Below the pieces are notes generated by a model that saw only the letters and a program-made list of their open reading frames with translations, had not been told where the DNA came from and made no database searches. Positions 36,450-47,300 of a DNA stretch of 64,000 bases are shown piece by piece. Both the position numbers and the translations under genes were made by a program. How positions within the stretch are numbered: the first letter of the stretch is position 1; every line of letters begins with the position of its first letter. Source of the stretch: Polymorphum gilvum SL003B-26A1 (GTDB lineage Bacteria; Pseudomonadota; Alphaproteobacteria; Rhizobiales; Stappiaceae); contig NC_015259.1 in the NCBI RefSeq assembly GCF_000192745.1, positions 372,001 through 436,000 on the forward strand, given 5' to 3'.

Positions 36450-36623
36450 TTGTCTCTCATATTTCGCAGAAAGTGATACGCAACGCCACTCGATGTGAAC
36501 TTATGCGAGACAAGAGCATTTGTCTCTCATATTTCGCGTTTCATGCGACACAAATGCGTTTGACTCGCACAGATGACACGCAAGGTCTTTCGTGGCGCAG
36601 ATCGGCGTGATCCGAGAGACAAA
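36447..36623. promoter_or_regulatory. Six-copy repeat around the fic start, candidate operator array
   Basis: The 11-bp consensus is TGCGAGACAAA. Copies (either orientation) are at 36449-36459, 36504-36514, 36519-36529, 36544-36554, 36559-36569 and 36613-36623. Copies 1 and 3 are part of an identical 21-bp direct repeat (36447-36467 and 36517-36537). Copies 4 and 5 face each other as an inverted repeat. The array fills the gap between fic and the amidotransferase gene. Confidence 0.6.
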
Positions 36624-36679
36624 CCCGGGCTGCATCGGGGGCTGGCGACCCGAAGGCCGCGGCCGTCGGCTTCCCCCTG

Positions 36680-37435
36680 CTATTCGGCCGCTGCGGCGAG
36701 GCAGGTCTGGCGGTGGTCGTCGGCGTGGCCGATCCACAGGTCCAGAAATTCGTGCAGCCAGGCACGGACGGCGCCATCGAAGATGTAGCGCCCGGCGAAA
36801 TGATCGTGGCGCTGCTGGGCGCCGGGCAGGGCCATGCGCGGTGCGCCCTTGGTGGTCCAGCGCACCATCATGGCGTGGGTCAGCTCGGGGTGGAACTGGA
36901 TGCCGTAGGCGGCCGGGCCGTAGCGGATTGCCTGGTTGCGGTAGGTTTCGCCCTCGGCCAGCAACTCGCAGCCGGCGGGCAGGTCGAAGCCCTCGCGGTG
37001 CCACTGGTAGACCCGCCCCGGCCATTTCATCAGCGCCCTGCCGCTGTCGGTCGGGCGAAGGGGGTAATAGCCGATCTCGACCAGACCGTCGTTGTGGCAG
37101 CAGACCTTGCCGCCGAGGTAGCGCACCATCATCTGGGCGCCGAGGCAGATGCCGAGAAATGGCTTCTTCTCCTTCAGCGGCACGCCGATCCAGTCGATCT
37201 CGCGCTGAACGAAGGCGTCGCTGTCGTTGGCGCTCATCGGTCCGCCGAAGATGACGGCGCCGGCGTGATCGGCCAGCGTGCGGGGCAGGCTGTCGCCGAA
37301 GCGTGGCTTGCGGATGTCGAGGGCGAAGCCGCGCTTGACCAGTTCCTGCCCGACGCGTCCGGGCGAGGAATTCTCCTGATGCAGGACGACGAGCACGCGC
37401 GGCCGGGCCGGCTGCTCCAGGCTCTGGAATCTCAT
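36680..37435 (-). CDS. Class I glutamine amidotransferase
   Basis: I chose the ATG at 37435 (MRFQSLEQPA), giving 251 residues; a longer in-frame start lacks similarity. The nucleophile elbow GICLGAQ has Cys97, and the His-Glu pair is in GIQFHPELT. This is the free-standing GATase1 GMP-synthase-like type (YfeJ/GuaA-related family). The acceptor substrate is unknown. It lies between the fic repeat array and the TerB-like gene, all on the minus strand. Confidence 0.88.
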   Translation of the reverse strand: MRFQSLEQPARPRVLVVLHQENSSPGRVGQELVKRGFALDIRKPRFGDSLPRTLADHAGAVIFGGPMSANDSDAFVQREIDWIGVPLKEKKPFLGICLGAQMMVRYLGGKVCCHNDGLVEIGYYPLRPTDSGRALMKWPGRVYQWHREGFDLPAGCELLAEGETYRNQAIRYGPAAYGIQFHPELTHAMMVRWTTKGAPRMALPGAQQRHDHFAGRYIFDGAVRAWLHEFLDLWIGHADDHRQTCLAAAAE

Positions 37436-37490
37436 GGGCAAAGGATAACCGGCGCAGCGAGCGCGGTCGAGCCTTCGCAGTGCAGAAAAA

Positions 37491-37955
37491 TCAGCTTTCG
37501 GCCTGATCCCGCGCCACTTTCTGGCGCAGCGCGAGGCGGTCGCGCGAGGATACGCCGAGCAGTTCGGCGACACGCCAGATGGTGTTGTCCTCGAATTCGT
37601 GGACATGGCCGTCGGCGTAGACGATCTCCCACATCATCTCGACGATCTTCAGCCGCTCCTCGGCGTCGGTCTTGCGCTTGAGCACCGAGGTGAAGCCGTA
37701 GAGGTCGACTGCCTCGTTGTCGCGGTCGCCGGCCAGCTTGATCAGCTCATCGGTATCGGCGTCGGACAGGCCATAGTGGCTCTGCAGGATGGCGCGCAGC
37801 TTGCGGCTCTCGGCCTCGTCGACCACGCCGTCGACACCGGTGACATGGAACAGCAGGGCTGCCGCTGCGAGGCGGTGATCGTCGGCGGCAAAGGTCAGCT
37901 TCTCGCTCTCTCCGAAAGTGACGTCCCTGATGAAGCGCTTGAAGGCCGTGAGCAT
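37491..37955 (-). CDS. TerB-family (tellurite resistance-like) protein
   Basis: The 154-residue all-helical protein has the paired TerB acidic motifs HVTGVDGVVDEAESRKL and YADGHVHEFEDNTIWRVAELLG. Such stand-alone TerB proteins are widespread in alphaproteobacteria; no link to tellurite is shown here, and no other ter genes are present. It lies 55 bp upstream of the amidotransferase and may be co-transcribed with it. Confidence 0.85.
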   Translation of the reverse strand: MLTAFKRFIRDVTFGESEKLTFAADDHRLAAAALLFHVTGVDGVVDEAESRKLRAILQSHYGLSDADTDELIKLAGDRDNEAVDLYGFTSVLKRKTDAEERLKIVEMMWEIVYADGHVHEFEDNTIWRVAELLGVSSRDRLALRQKVARDQAES

Positions 37956-38262
37956 GCGGTCGGTCCGGTTCCTGCCTTGGAAGGGTTCAGGGTATGCAAT
38001 CGGGCAGTGCCGGGCAATGCCCGATGCGGGCAGATCCGCGAAATCCCGGCCATGTCCGACCTGCCTGGCGGCATGTTTCAGTTTTGAATTCTTCTAATAT
38101 ATTGATTTATCAAGATTTATAACTTGACAAATGGCCTCATGAAATGTTGTTTGCCTGCGAATGGCGCGGGATCCGCCGGCAAGCCCGAGCGCCCGGGGCT
38201 GCTGCCGTCCGCCCCGAACGGGGTCCATGGCCCTTGACTGCCAACCGAACGAGGTGTCGGAC
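37956..38262. other. 306-bp divergent gap with an Irr-like box before the imelysin cluster
   Basis: The half nearer TerB is GC-rich. The 38080-38150 stretch is AT-rich and contains the candidate Irr site, a TTGAT-TT-ATCAA palindrome (38102-38113) and TTGACA (38124-38129), which could be a -35 element. I see no strong -10. Confidence 0.5.
38083..38097. promoter_or_regulatory. Candidate iron-control (Irr/ICE-like) box
   Basis: TTTGAA (38083-38088) and TTCTAA (38092-38097) form an imperfect dyad with one mismatch in the left arm; the ICE consensus recognised by Irr is built on TTAGAA/TTCTAA arms. It lies 166 bp upstream of the first imelysin gene, a family linked to iron. Match is by eye. Confidence 0.4.
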
Positions 38263-39546
<1,284 letters not shown>

Positions 39547-39669
39547 GACGATGACGATTGCCTGGAGCCGCGGACGGAGAGCGGCCCCGGGCTCCCTGCC
39601 CGACAAGACGACAGGCTTGGGGCGCCTGCCGCAGGAGCCACGGACGCGAAACAGGTGGTCTGCGTGAAC

Positions 39670-41187
39670 ATGAAGCTGTCCCGATTGCTCGCGCCCGCGC
39701 TGCTGGGCGCGATGGTCGCCCTGCCGTCCGCCGCGGGCGAACCGCTCGCCCACCGCGACGATCTCACGCAGGCCGACCGCGCCAGGGTCGAGGCGGTGCT
39801 GGCGCCGCCGGTCGACTACTCAAAGGCCGAGCCGTTCGAGGCGATGAGCGGCGGCGCGGCAACCTCGCGCAAGCGGATCAACCGCGACGCGTTTTCCCAC
39901 CCGTCCGCCAATCTTAGCTTCGAGCAGCAGCAGACCTTCCGGGTCGGCAACGGCATCTTCCGCAAGATGTGGGTGTCGGCGCCGTCCTCGACCCAGGCCT
40001 CCGACGGGCTCGGCCCGCTCTACAACGCTCGCTCCTGCCAAGGCTGCCACCTGAAGGACGGCCGCGGAAGCCCGCCGGCGCCGGGCGCAGACGCAGTGTC
40101 CATGTTTCTGCGCCTGTCGGTGCCGCCGCGCAGCGAGGCCGAGCGTCAAGCACTGGCAGAGCGTCGGCTGTCTCATATCCCCGAGCCGACCTACGGCACC
40201 CAGCTGCAACTGTTCGGCGTGCCGGGGCTTGCCGGCGAAGGCCGCTTCGACATCGAGGTCGAGGAGATCGAGGTGGCGCTCGCCGGTGGCGAGACCGCGG
40301 TGCTGCAGAAACCGGTCTACCGGATCCACTCGCTCGGCTACGGCCCGATGGACCCGGAGACGATGATTTCGCCGCGCGTCGCGCCGCAGATGATCGGTCT
40401 CGGCCTGCTGGAGGCGATCCATTCCGGCGACATCCTCGCCATGGCCGACCCGGAGGACGCCGACGGCGACGGCATCTCCGGCCGACCGAGCTTCGTGCGC
40501 GATCCGGACACGGGCGCGGTCGTGCTCGGCCGCTTCGGCTGGAAGGCCTCGACGCCGAGCGTGCGCGAGCAGAGCGCCGGCGCCTTTTCCGGCGATATCG
40601 GCATCTCGACGCCTGGCCATCCCGACCCCTATGGCGACTGCACCGCCGCCCAGACCGCCTGCCGGGCGATGCCGACCGGTGTGCAGGAACGACTCGGCGA
40701 CACGGAAGCGCCCGATCCGGTGATGGATCTGGTCACCTTCTACTCGCAGAACCTCGCCGTACCGGCACGGCGCAATGCCGACGACCCGACCGTGCTCGCC
40801 GGCAAGGAGATCTTCCACGCGATCGGCTGCGCCTCCTGCCACCGGCCGACCTACGTGACCCGCCGCGACGCCGACACCGAAGCGCACCGGTTCCAGCTGA
40901 TCTGGCCCTATACCGACCTGCTGCTGCACGACATGGGCGAGGGGCTGGCCGACCATCGTCCGGTCGGCGATGCCTCGGGCACGGAATGGCGCACCGCGCC
41001 GCTGTGGGGCATCGGCCTGACCGAGACGGTCAGCGGCCACACCCGCTTCCTGCACGACGGGCGCGCGCGCAACCTCCTGGAGGCGGTGCTGTGGCACGGC
41101 GGCGAAGCGCAGGCCGCGCGCGAGGCCGTCGTCGCGCTGGAACCGGAGCAGCGCGCCGCCCTGATCCGCTTCCTGGAGTCGCTGTGA
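39670..41187 (+). CDS. Di-haem oxidoreductase (DHOR family, putative thiol/peroxidase-like cytochrome c)
   Basis: The ATG at 39670 (MKLSRLLAPALLGAMVALPS, a signal peptide) gives 505 residues. Two c-haem motifs are CQGCH (Cys123-His127) and CASCH (Cys387-His391). The di-haem oxidoreductase family (DUF1111) has this arrangement and is almost always beside imelysins. It is exported and probably handles electrons for iron reduction or oxidation in the cluster. The stop overlaps the next start as TGATG. Confidence 0.93.
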   Translation: MKLSRLLAPALLGAMVALPSAAGEPLAHRDDLTQADRARVEAVLAPPVDYSKAEPFEAMSGGAATSRKRINRDAFSHPSANLSFEQQQTFRVGNGIFRKMWVSAPSSTQASDGLGPLYNARSCQGCHLKDGRGSPPAPGADAVSMFLRLSVPPRSEAERQALAERRLSHIPEPTYGTQLQLFGVPGLAGEGRFDIEVEEIEVALAGGETAVLQKPVYRIHSLGYGPMDPETMISPRVAPQMIGLGLLEAIHSGDILAMADPEDADGDGISGRPSFVRDPDTGAVVLGRFGWKASTPSVREQSAGAFSGDIGISTPGHPDPYGDCTAAQTACRAMPTGVQERLGDTEAPDPVMDLVTFYSQNLAVPARRNADDPTVLAGKEIFHAIGCASCHRPTYVTRRDADTEAHRFQLIWPYTDLLLHDMGEGLADHRPVGDASGTEWRTAPLWGIGLTETVSGHTRFLHDGRARNLLEAVLWHGGEAQAAREAVVALEPEQRAALIRFLESL

Positions 41188-42263
41188 TGCGCCGCCTGCT
41201 CGCCGCCTTCGGACTGCTTGCGGGGCTTGTCGGGCCGGCCGCTGCAGTCGACTACGCGGGTTTCGTCGAGGCCGGGCTTACGGGCTTTATCCGCCCGGCG
41301 ACGCAGGCCTTCGCGGACACAGCGGCCGATCTGGCGCCGGCGGTGCGAAGCGTCTGCGCGGCACCATCGGAGACGACACGCCGGACCTTCGCCGAGGTCA
41401 ATTCCGCCACCATCCGCGCGCTCGGTCGCATCGGTTTCCTGCGTTTCGGGCCGCTGGCCGAGAGTCACCGGCTGGAACGGCTCGCCTTCCTGCCCGATCC
41501 GCGCGGCATCGGCCAGCGCCAGATCCGTAAGCTGGTCGCCGACCGCGATCCTTCCGCGCTCGATACCGCCCAGCTCGCGGCCAAGAGCGTCGCCGTGCAG
41601 GGACTGACCGCGCTGCAGATTGTTGCCTTCGACGACGCCGGAGCGGTTGTGCTCGGCGGCGACGGCGAGGAGGCCGCCTTCCTGTGCGGCTATGCGGCAG
41701 CGATCACGGACAACGTCGGGCGCATCGGCGCGGAGGTGGCCTCGGGCTGGGCGGATCCGGCCGGCTACAGCCGGACGCTGCTTGAGCCGGCGCCCGATGC
41801 GCCCGTGCTGCGCTCGCCGAAGGATGCGGCCGAACAGATCTTCAACGCGCTGGTGACCGGGCTCATCGTGGTCAAGGACCAGGACCTTCTGCCGGCGCTC
41901 GGCAAGGGCGTCGACAGCGCCAGGGCGAACCGCATCCCGTTCTCGCGCAGCGGCGACGGCGTCGCCTATCTGACGGCGGAGATCGAGGGCTTGCACGACG
42001 CCTGGCTGGCCGCCGGCTACGAGCGCGACCTCGACGCCGAAGGCGCCTGGATCCCGGCCTCGCTCGCCTTTGAATTCGCCAACGCGCTGAAGGCGCTCGC
42101 CGGCGTCCCCGCCCCGGTGCGCCGGTCGATGGCCGATCCCGCGACCTATGACAGGCTCGCCTATCTCGTCCTTGTCCTGAACAGCCTGCGGGACATGATG
42201 GCGCTTAACCTTGCAGGCTCGCTCGGCATGACCGGAGGGTTCAATGCGCTGGACGGCGACTGA
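41187..42263 (+). CDS. Second imelysin-family protein
   Basis: The 358-residue exported protein (signal MRRLLAAFGLLAGLVGPAAA) shares the imelysin-type helical layout, with repeats around FGPLAESHRLERLAF and EIEGLHDAWLAAG. I do not see an exact GxHxxE; HxxE is present in SHRLE. It begins in a TGATG overlap with the di-haem gene and overlaps DUF1513 by 20 bp, so the four genes form one translationally coupled operon. Confidence 0.87.
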   Translation: MRRLLAAFGLLAGLVGPAAAVDYAGFVEAGLTGFIRPATQAFADTAADLAPAVRSVCAAPSETTRRTFAEVNSATIRALGRIGFLRFGPLAESHRLERLAFLPDPRGIGQRQIRKLVADRDPSALDTAQLAAKSVAVQGLTALQIVAFDDAGAVVLGGDGEEAAFLCGYAAAITDNVGRIGAEVASGWADPAGYSRTLLEPAPDAPVLRSPKDAAEQIFNALVTGLIVVKDQDLLPALGKGVDSARANRIPFSRSGDGVAYLTAEIEGLHDAWLAAGYERDLDAEGAWIPASLAFEFANALKALAGVPAPVRRSMADPATYDRLAYLVLVLNSLRDMMALNLAGSLGMTGGFNALDGD

Positions 42264-43401
42264 GCGCACACGCCTCGACCGACGCGGCTTTCTGGCCGCC
42301 CTGGGCGGGGCCACGGCCGGTGCATTGGCGCTCGACCCCCGCACGGCTTATGCCGTCGAGCTGCTGATTGGGGCCGATCCCGAGGAGCCGCTGTTCGCCA
42401 GCGCGCGCCGCAACGCCGATGGCCGGCATGCCGTCGCGGTCATGACGGCGGACGGTCGCGACCTGATCGAGGTGCCGCTGCCCGGCCGCGGTCACGGCAT
42501 TGCGGTGTCGCCGGACCGGCGCCGGCTGATGGCCTTCGCGCGCCGGCCGGGCACGTTCGCCGTGTTGTTCGACCGCGACGGGCGGAGCGCGCCGCAGGTG
42601 ATCGCCTCGCCGGCGGGCCGGCATTTCTACGGCCACGGTGCCTTCTCGCCCGACGGGCGGCTGGTCCTTGCGGTGGAAAACGACTTCGAAGCGGCGCGCG
42701 GCGTCGTCGGCCTCTACGACGTCAGCGGGCCGGCGGTGCGCCGGCTGGGGGAGATCGACACCTTTGGCGTCGGTCCGCACGACCTGCTGTTCGCCGACGG
42801 CGGCCGGACGCTGGTCGTCGCCAACGGCGGCATCGAAACCCATCCGGACCACGGGCGCGACAAGCTCAACCTCGACACCATGCGGCCCTCCGTCGTGTTC
42901 CTCGACGCCGCGAGTGGCACGCTGCTCGCCGAGCACAGGTTGTCGGACGATCTGCACCAACTGTCGCTGCGCCACATGGGCCTCGACGCGCGAGGGCGCG
43001 TCTGGGTCGGCGGCCAGTTCGAGGGCGATCCGGGCCTGACGCCGCCGCTGGTCGCCCGCCTTGCGCGGGACGAGGCGCCGCTCGTGCTCGGGGCGCCGGC
43101 GGCGGTCGCGCGCAGCCTGCACAACTACGTCGGGTCGGTCGCAGTCAACGTGGCCGGCGACGTGGTCGCCACTTCCTGCCCGCGCGGCGGGCGCGTGCTC
43201 TACTGGGACGCAGCGAGCGGCGCGCTGCTCGGCGCGCAGGATATCGCCGACGGCTGCGGCCTCGCCCCGATCGACGAGACTGGCTTCCTCGTTTCGGATG
43301 GTTTCGGCGCGCTCAGCTACGTGCCCGACCCGACCGCCCGGCCGGAAGTCCTCGGCCGCCCGGCCGGCGTCGCCTGGGACAACCACATGGCGGCGCTGTA
43401 G
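42244..43401 (+). CDS. DUF1513 protein with a Tat-type signal
   Basis: The 385-residue protein starts MRWTATERTRLDRRGFLAAL, with a twin-arginine RRGFL signal followed by GATAGALA. The remainder is a beta-propeller-like set of repeats (GRGHGIAVSPDRRRLMAFAR, GHGAFSPDGRLVLAVEND, LHNYVGSVAVNVAGD) typical of DUF1513. It is almost always found at the end of imelysin/DHOR clusters; its function is unknown. GGAGGG precedes the ATG. Confidence 0.9.
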   Translation: MRWTATERTRLDRRGFLAALGGATAGALALDPRTAYAVELLIGADPEEPLFASARRNADGRHAVAVMTADGRDLIEVPLPGRGHGIAVSPDRRRLMAFARRPGTFAVLFDRDGRSAPQVIASPAGRHFYGHGAFSPDGRLVLAVENDFEAARGVVGLYDVSGPAVRRLGEIDTFGVGPHDLLFADGGRTLVVANGGIETHPDHGRDKLNLDTMRPSVVFLDAASGTLLAEHRLSDDLHQLSLRHMGLDARGRVWVGGQFEGDPGLTPPLVARLARDEAPLVLGAPAAVARSLHNYVGSVAVNVAGDVVATSCPRGGRVLYWDAASGALLGAQDIADGCGLAPIDETGFLVSDGFGALSYVPDPTARPEVLGRPAGVAWDNHMAAL

Positions 43402-43431
43402 GCCCGTCCCAGGACGCGACCCTTGCGGGCC

Positions 43432-44349
43432 TTACAACTCGTGCAGCACCTGGGCGGCGCGCACGGCGGCGGAGGCGCGGTTCTCGACGCCGAGCTTGGC
43501 GTAGATCTGTTCCAGGTGCTTGTTCACCGTGCGGGGGCTGAGACCGAGAATGTCGCCTATGTCGCGATTGGCCTTGCCCTTGGCGATCCACAGCAGAACC
43601 TCCGCCTCGCGCGCGGTGAGACCGAAATGTCGGCGCAGGGTCTCGTCCTGATTGGGATGGTCGGCGGTGGTCAGACGGAACAGAAATTCGTCCGGCCCGA
43701 TCGGTCCGAGATAGTGCATCTGCAAGGCGACGCCGGGCGCGAGGTCGAGCGCGAAGGAGGCAGCGCGCGGGGCCGGCGCGTCGGTAGCCAGCCAGGAGGC
43801 GAGGCGGGCGGTCAGCAGGGTCTCGCCGCCGGTCTGGGCGAGAGCCGCGTCCAGCGCCTGGCGGGTCTGCGGGGTCGACCAGACCGGCAGGCCGGCGGCA
43901 GAGACGGCGATCAGGTGGCGGCCGGCGGCGTCGAGCGCGATGCGCGCGCTCTGCACCTGGCGGGCGTTGGCAAGATGCACGCGGATGCGCGCCTGTAACT
44001 CGTCGATGTTGATCGGCTTGGTCAGGAAGTCCACTCCGCCAGACTCCAGCGCATGGACGACATGCTCGGTCTCGCTCAGGCCAGTCATGAAGATCACCGG
44101 CACGTGCTGCAGGGCCGGCCGGGTCTTGATGCGCCGGCAGGTCTCGAAGCCGTCCATCTCGGGCATCACCGCGTCCATCAGCACCATGTCGGGCGTCACC
44201 CGCTCGGCGACGGACAGCGCGGCCTGGCCGCTGGTGGCGACCAGCACGGTGACGCCGGAGCGTTCCAGCGCCTGGGTCAGGAAGCCGAGCGTCTCCGGGC
44301 TGTCGTCGACGACGAGCACGATGTCGCGCTCAGGAACCCCGTTGGTCAT
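43432..44349 (-). CDS. Response regulator with a LuxR-type HTH
   Basis: The 305-residue protein has an N-terminal receiver domain (phospho-acceptor Asp59 in VLMDAVMPEMDGF), a middle region, and a GerE HTH (LTAREAEVLLWIAKGKANRD, IGDILGLSPRTVNKHLEQI). It overlaps the permease-kinase gene by 20 bp and is surely its partner. It likely controls urt or nitrogen-source genes; this is inferred from gene order. Its stop faces the DUF1513 stop across a small GGCCCG/CGGGCC dyad (43401-43431). Confidence 0.93.
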   Translation of the reverse strand: MTNGVPERDIVLVVDDSPETLGFLTQALERSGVTVLVATSGQAALSVAERVTPDMVLMDAVMPEMDGFETCRRIKTRPALQHVPVIFMTGLSETEHVVHALESGGVDFLTKPINIDELQARIRVHLANARQVQSARIALDAAGRHLIAVSAAGLPVWSTPQTRQALDAALAQTGGETLLTARLASWLATDAPAPRAASFALDLAPGVALQMHYLGPIGPDEFLFRLTTADHPNQDETLRRHFGLTAREAEVLLWIAKGKANRDIGDILGLSPRTVNKHLEQIYAKLGVENRASAAVRAAQVLHEL

Positions 44350-47300
44350 CCTCGCCCAATCCTTTCAGCACCGCCCGGTAGCCGGCGAAGTCGAACTTCT
44401 CGATGTGGCCGCGCAAGGCGGCGACCACGGCGGCATTGTCCGGCTCCTCGGCCAGTTGGCTGAGCTTGGCCTCAATGCCGTGAACATAGCCGATCTCGCC
44501 GAGGCTGATCAGGTCGCGCACATGGGCGGCGCCCGGGCTCTTGAAGCGGATCGGCGCGCCGCCGGCAGCAACCGCCGGCGCGGGCGCGGCGTCGACCTTG
44601 CCATCGGCGGCGTTCGTGAAGGTCCATTCCAGGCCGAGGTGTTTCTCCAGCTTGTCGAGCAGCTGGCGCAGGTCGAAGGGCTTGGCCAGCGTGTCGTTGT
44701 GCAGCGCCTCGCCGGTTGGCCGCGAGGCACCGTCGCCGATGTTGGCCGACAGCATGATCACCGGCGCCGCATGACCGACCGCCCGCAGGCGGGCGACAAG
44801 CTCCCAGCCGGTCATGCCGGGCATGGAAATGTCGACCAGGAACAGGTCCGGGACGACCTCGGCGACAAGGGCGAGGCAGCGCGGGCCGTCCTCGGCGGTG
44901 AGCACGACGAAGCCGAGCGGGGCGAGGATCTCGGTCATCAGCTCGCGGTGGTCGAGGTTGTCGTCGACGACCAGCACCGTGCGGCGCGGTCCTGCGTATC
45001 CGGTCGGCCGGCGCTCCAGCGCCGCGGCCGGCTTCGGGTCGGCGACGGCGGCAAGCATCAGGCGCACCTCGAAGGTACTGCCGCAGCCCGGTGCGCTGTC
45101 GACCCGTATGGCGCCGCCGAGCGTCTCGGCCAGGAGCTTGGTGATGGTCAGGCCGAGGCCGAGGCCGGGGGTCTTCTTCAGCCGGTCCTCCTCGCCGCGG
45201 CCGAAGGCCTCGAAGATGCGCGGCAGGTCGACCGGGGCGATGCCGCGGCCGGTGTCGGTGACGCGGAAGGTCGCCACCTGCGAGCGGTAGCCGACCTCCA
45301 GGCCGATCGCGCCGGTGTCGGTGAATTTCAGCGCGTTTGACAACAGGTTGACCAGGATCTGGCGCAGCCGCTTCTCGTCGGTGCGCACGACGGCAGGCAG
45401 GTTGTCGGCACGCGCGAAGGAGAAGCCGAGGCCCTTGGCCTGGGCCTGCAGGCGGAACATGGCGACGATCTGGTCGAGGAAGTCGTGGATGTTGATCTCG
45501 TTGGAATAGACCTGCAGCCGGCCGGCCTCGATGCGCGAGATGTCGAGCAGGCCGTCGATCAGGCCGGAGAGATGCTCGGCCGAGCGGCGGATGACGTTGA
45601 TCGAGGCCTTGCGCTCGCGCGGGATCGCTTCGTCGCGCTCCAATACCTGGGCATAGCCGAGCACGGCGTTGAGCGGCGTGCGCAGTTCGTGCGACAGGCC
45701 GACGACGTAGCGGCTCTTGGCGAGGTTCGCTGCCTCGGCGGCTTCCTTCGCCTTCTGCAGCGCGGCATCGGTCCGCCGGTGGGCCTCGATCTCCTTCAGC
45801 AGCAGCGCCGTCTGGCGCGCCGATTCCTCCTCCGCCACGTGGCGGGTGTCGTGGGCGAGCACCAGGAACCAGGCGGCGATGCCGGCCAAGATGGCGAAGA
45901 CGAAGAAGATCAGCGCGACGGTCTGGCCGACGACGCCGCTGTCGTCGGGCCGATAGACGGCGGCCTGATGGTAGATGACCAGCAGGGCGAGACCGATCGC
46001 GGCGATGGCCAGCGTCGAGGTGACGAGATAGCGGCCGAGGCGGGTGCGCAGACGGGCGAGCACCGGCGCCGGCAGCACGCGCTCGGCCAGGCTGCCGACC
46101 TGGTGGGCGACGCGCGCCTTCGGCTTGCACAGGTCGTGGCAGCGGGCGTCGAGCGAGCAGCACAACGAGCAGATCGGCGCTTGGTAGGCGGGGCAGTAGG
46201 CCATGTCCTCTGGCTCGAACGGGTTCTCGCAGATCGAGCAGGTGATCGCCAGCTTTGACTGCCAGTGCCGGCGCGGCTTGCGCGCGAGGTAGTAGCGGCC
46301 CCTGGTCAGCGCGGCGATGGCCGGCGCGGCAAGAAAGGCGATCGCCATGGCGAGGAAGGTGGCAAGCGCGGCCGCCTCGCGGCCGAACCAGCCGTAATGG
46401 GCGACGAGGGCGACCGTCGCGGCCAGCACCATGGCGCCGGTGCCGACCGGGTTGACGTCATGGAGATGGGCGCGCTTGAACTCGATGCCCGGCGGCGACA
46501 GGCCGAGCGGCTTGTTGACGAACAGGTCCGCCGAGATCGCCGACAGCCAGGCCATGGCGACGATTGAGAAGACGCCGAGCGTCTCCTCCAGCAGCCGGTA
46601 GATGCCGAGTTCCATCAGCAGCAGTGCGATGCCGACATTGAACACCAGCCAGACGACCCGGCCCGGATGGCTGTGGGTCAGGCGGGAGAAGAAGTTCGAC
46701 CAGGCGAGCGAGCCGGCATAGGCGTTCATGACGTTGATCTTGAGCTGCGACACCACCACGAAGGCGGCCATCAGCAGCAGTGCGGCCTGCTCGGACGGCA
46801 GCATGTAGCCGAAGGCGACGGCGAACATGCGCGAGGGCTCGTCGGCATGCTCGACCGGGATGCCGGCGGACAGCACGAGCACGGCGAGGAACGAGCCGGC
46901 GAGCATCTTCGGCGCGCCGAGCACGACCCAGCCCGGGCCGGCGAGGAACAGCGCCAGCCGATGACGCCTGCGCAACGGTTCCTGCTCGGGCAGGAAGCGC
47001 AGGAAGTCGACCTGTTCGCCGATCTGCGCCATCAGCGCCAGGATCACTGCGGCGGCGGCGCCGAACTGCAGCAGGTCGATGGGGTTGCTGCCCTCCGGTC
47101 GGAGCGTGCCGGTTGCCGGGTCGATGCCGGCGAAGTCGAGCCAGGCGCCGAAGGCCTGCCAGTCGGCGGCGGCGATGAAGGCGAAGGGGGCGATGTTGAG
47201 CACGATCCAGAACGGCTGGGTGACCAGCTGGAACCGGCTGATCAGCGCGATGCCGTGGGTGACCAGCGGGATGACGGCCAGCGCGCTGACGATGTAGCCG

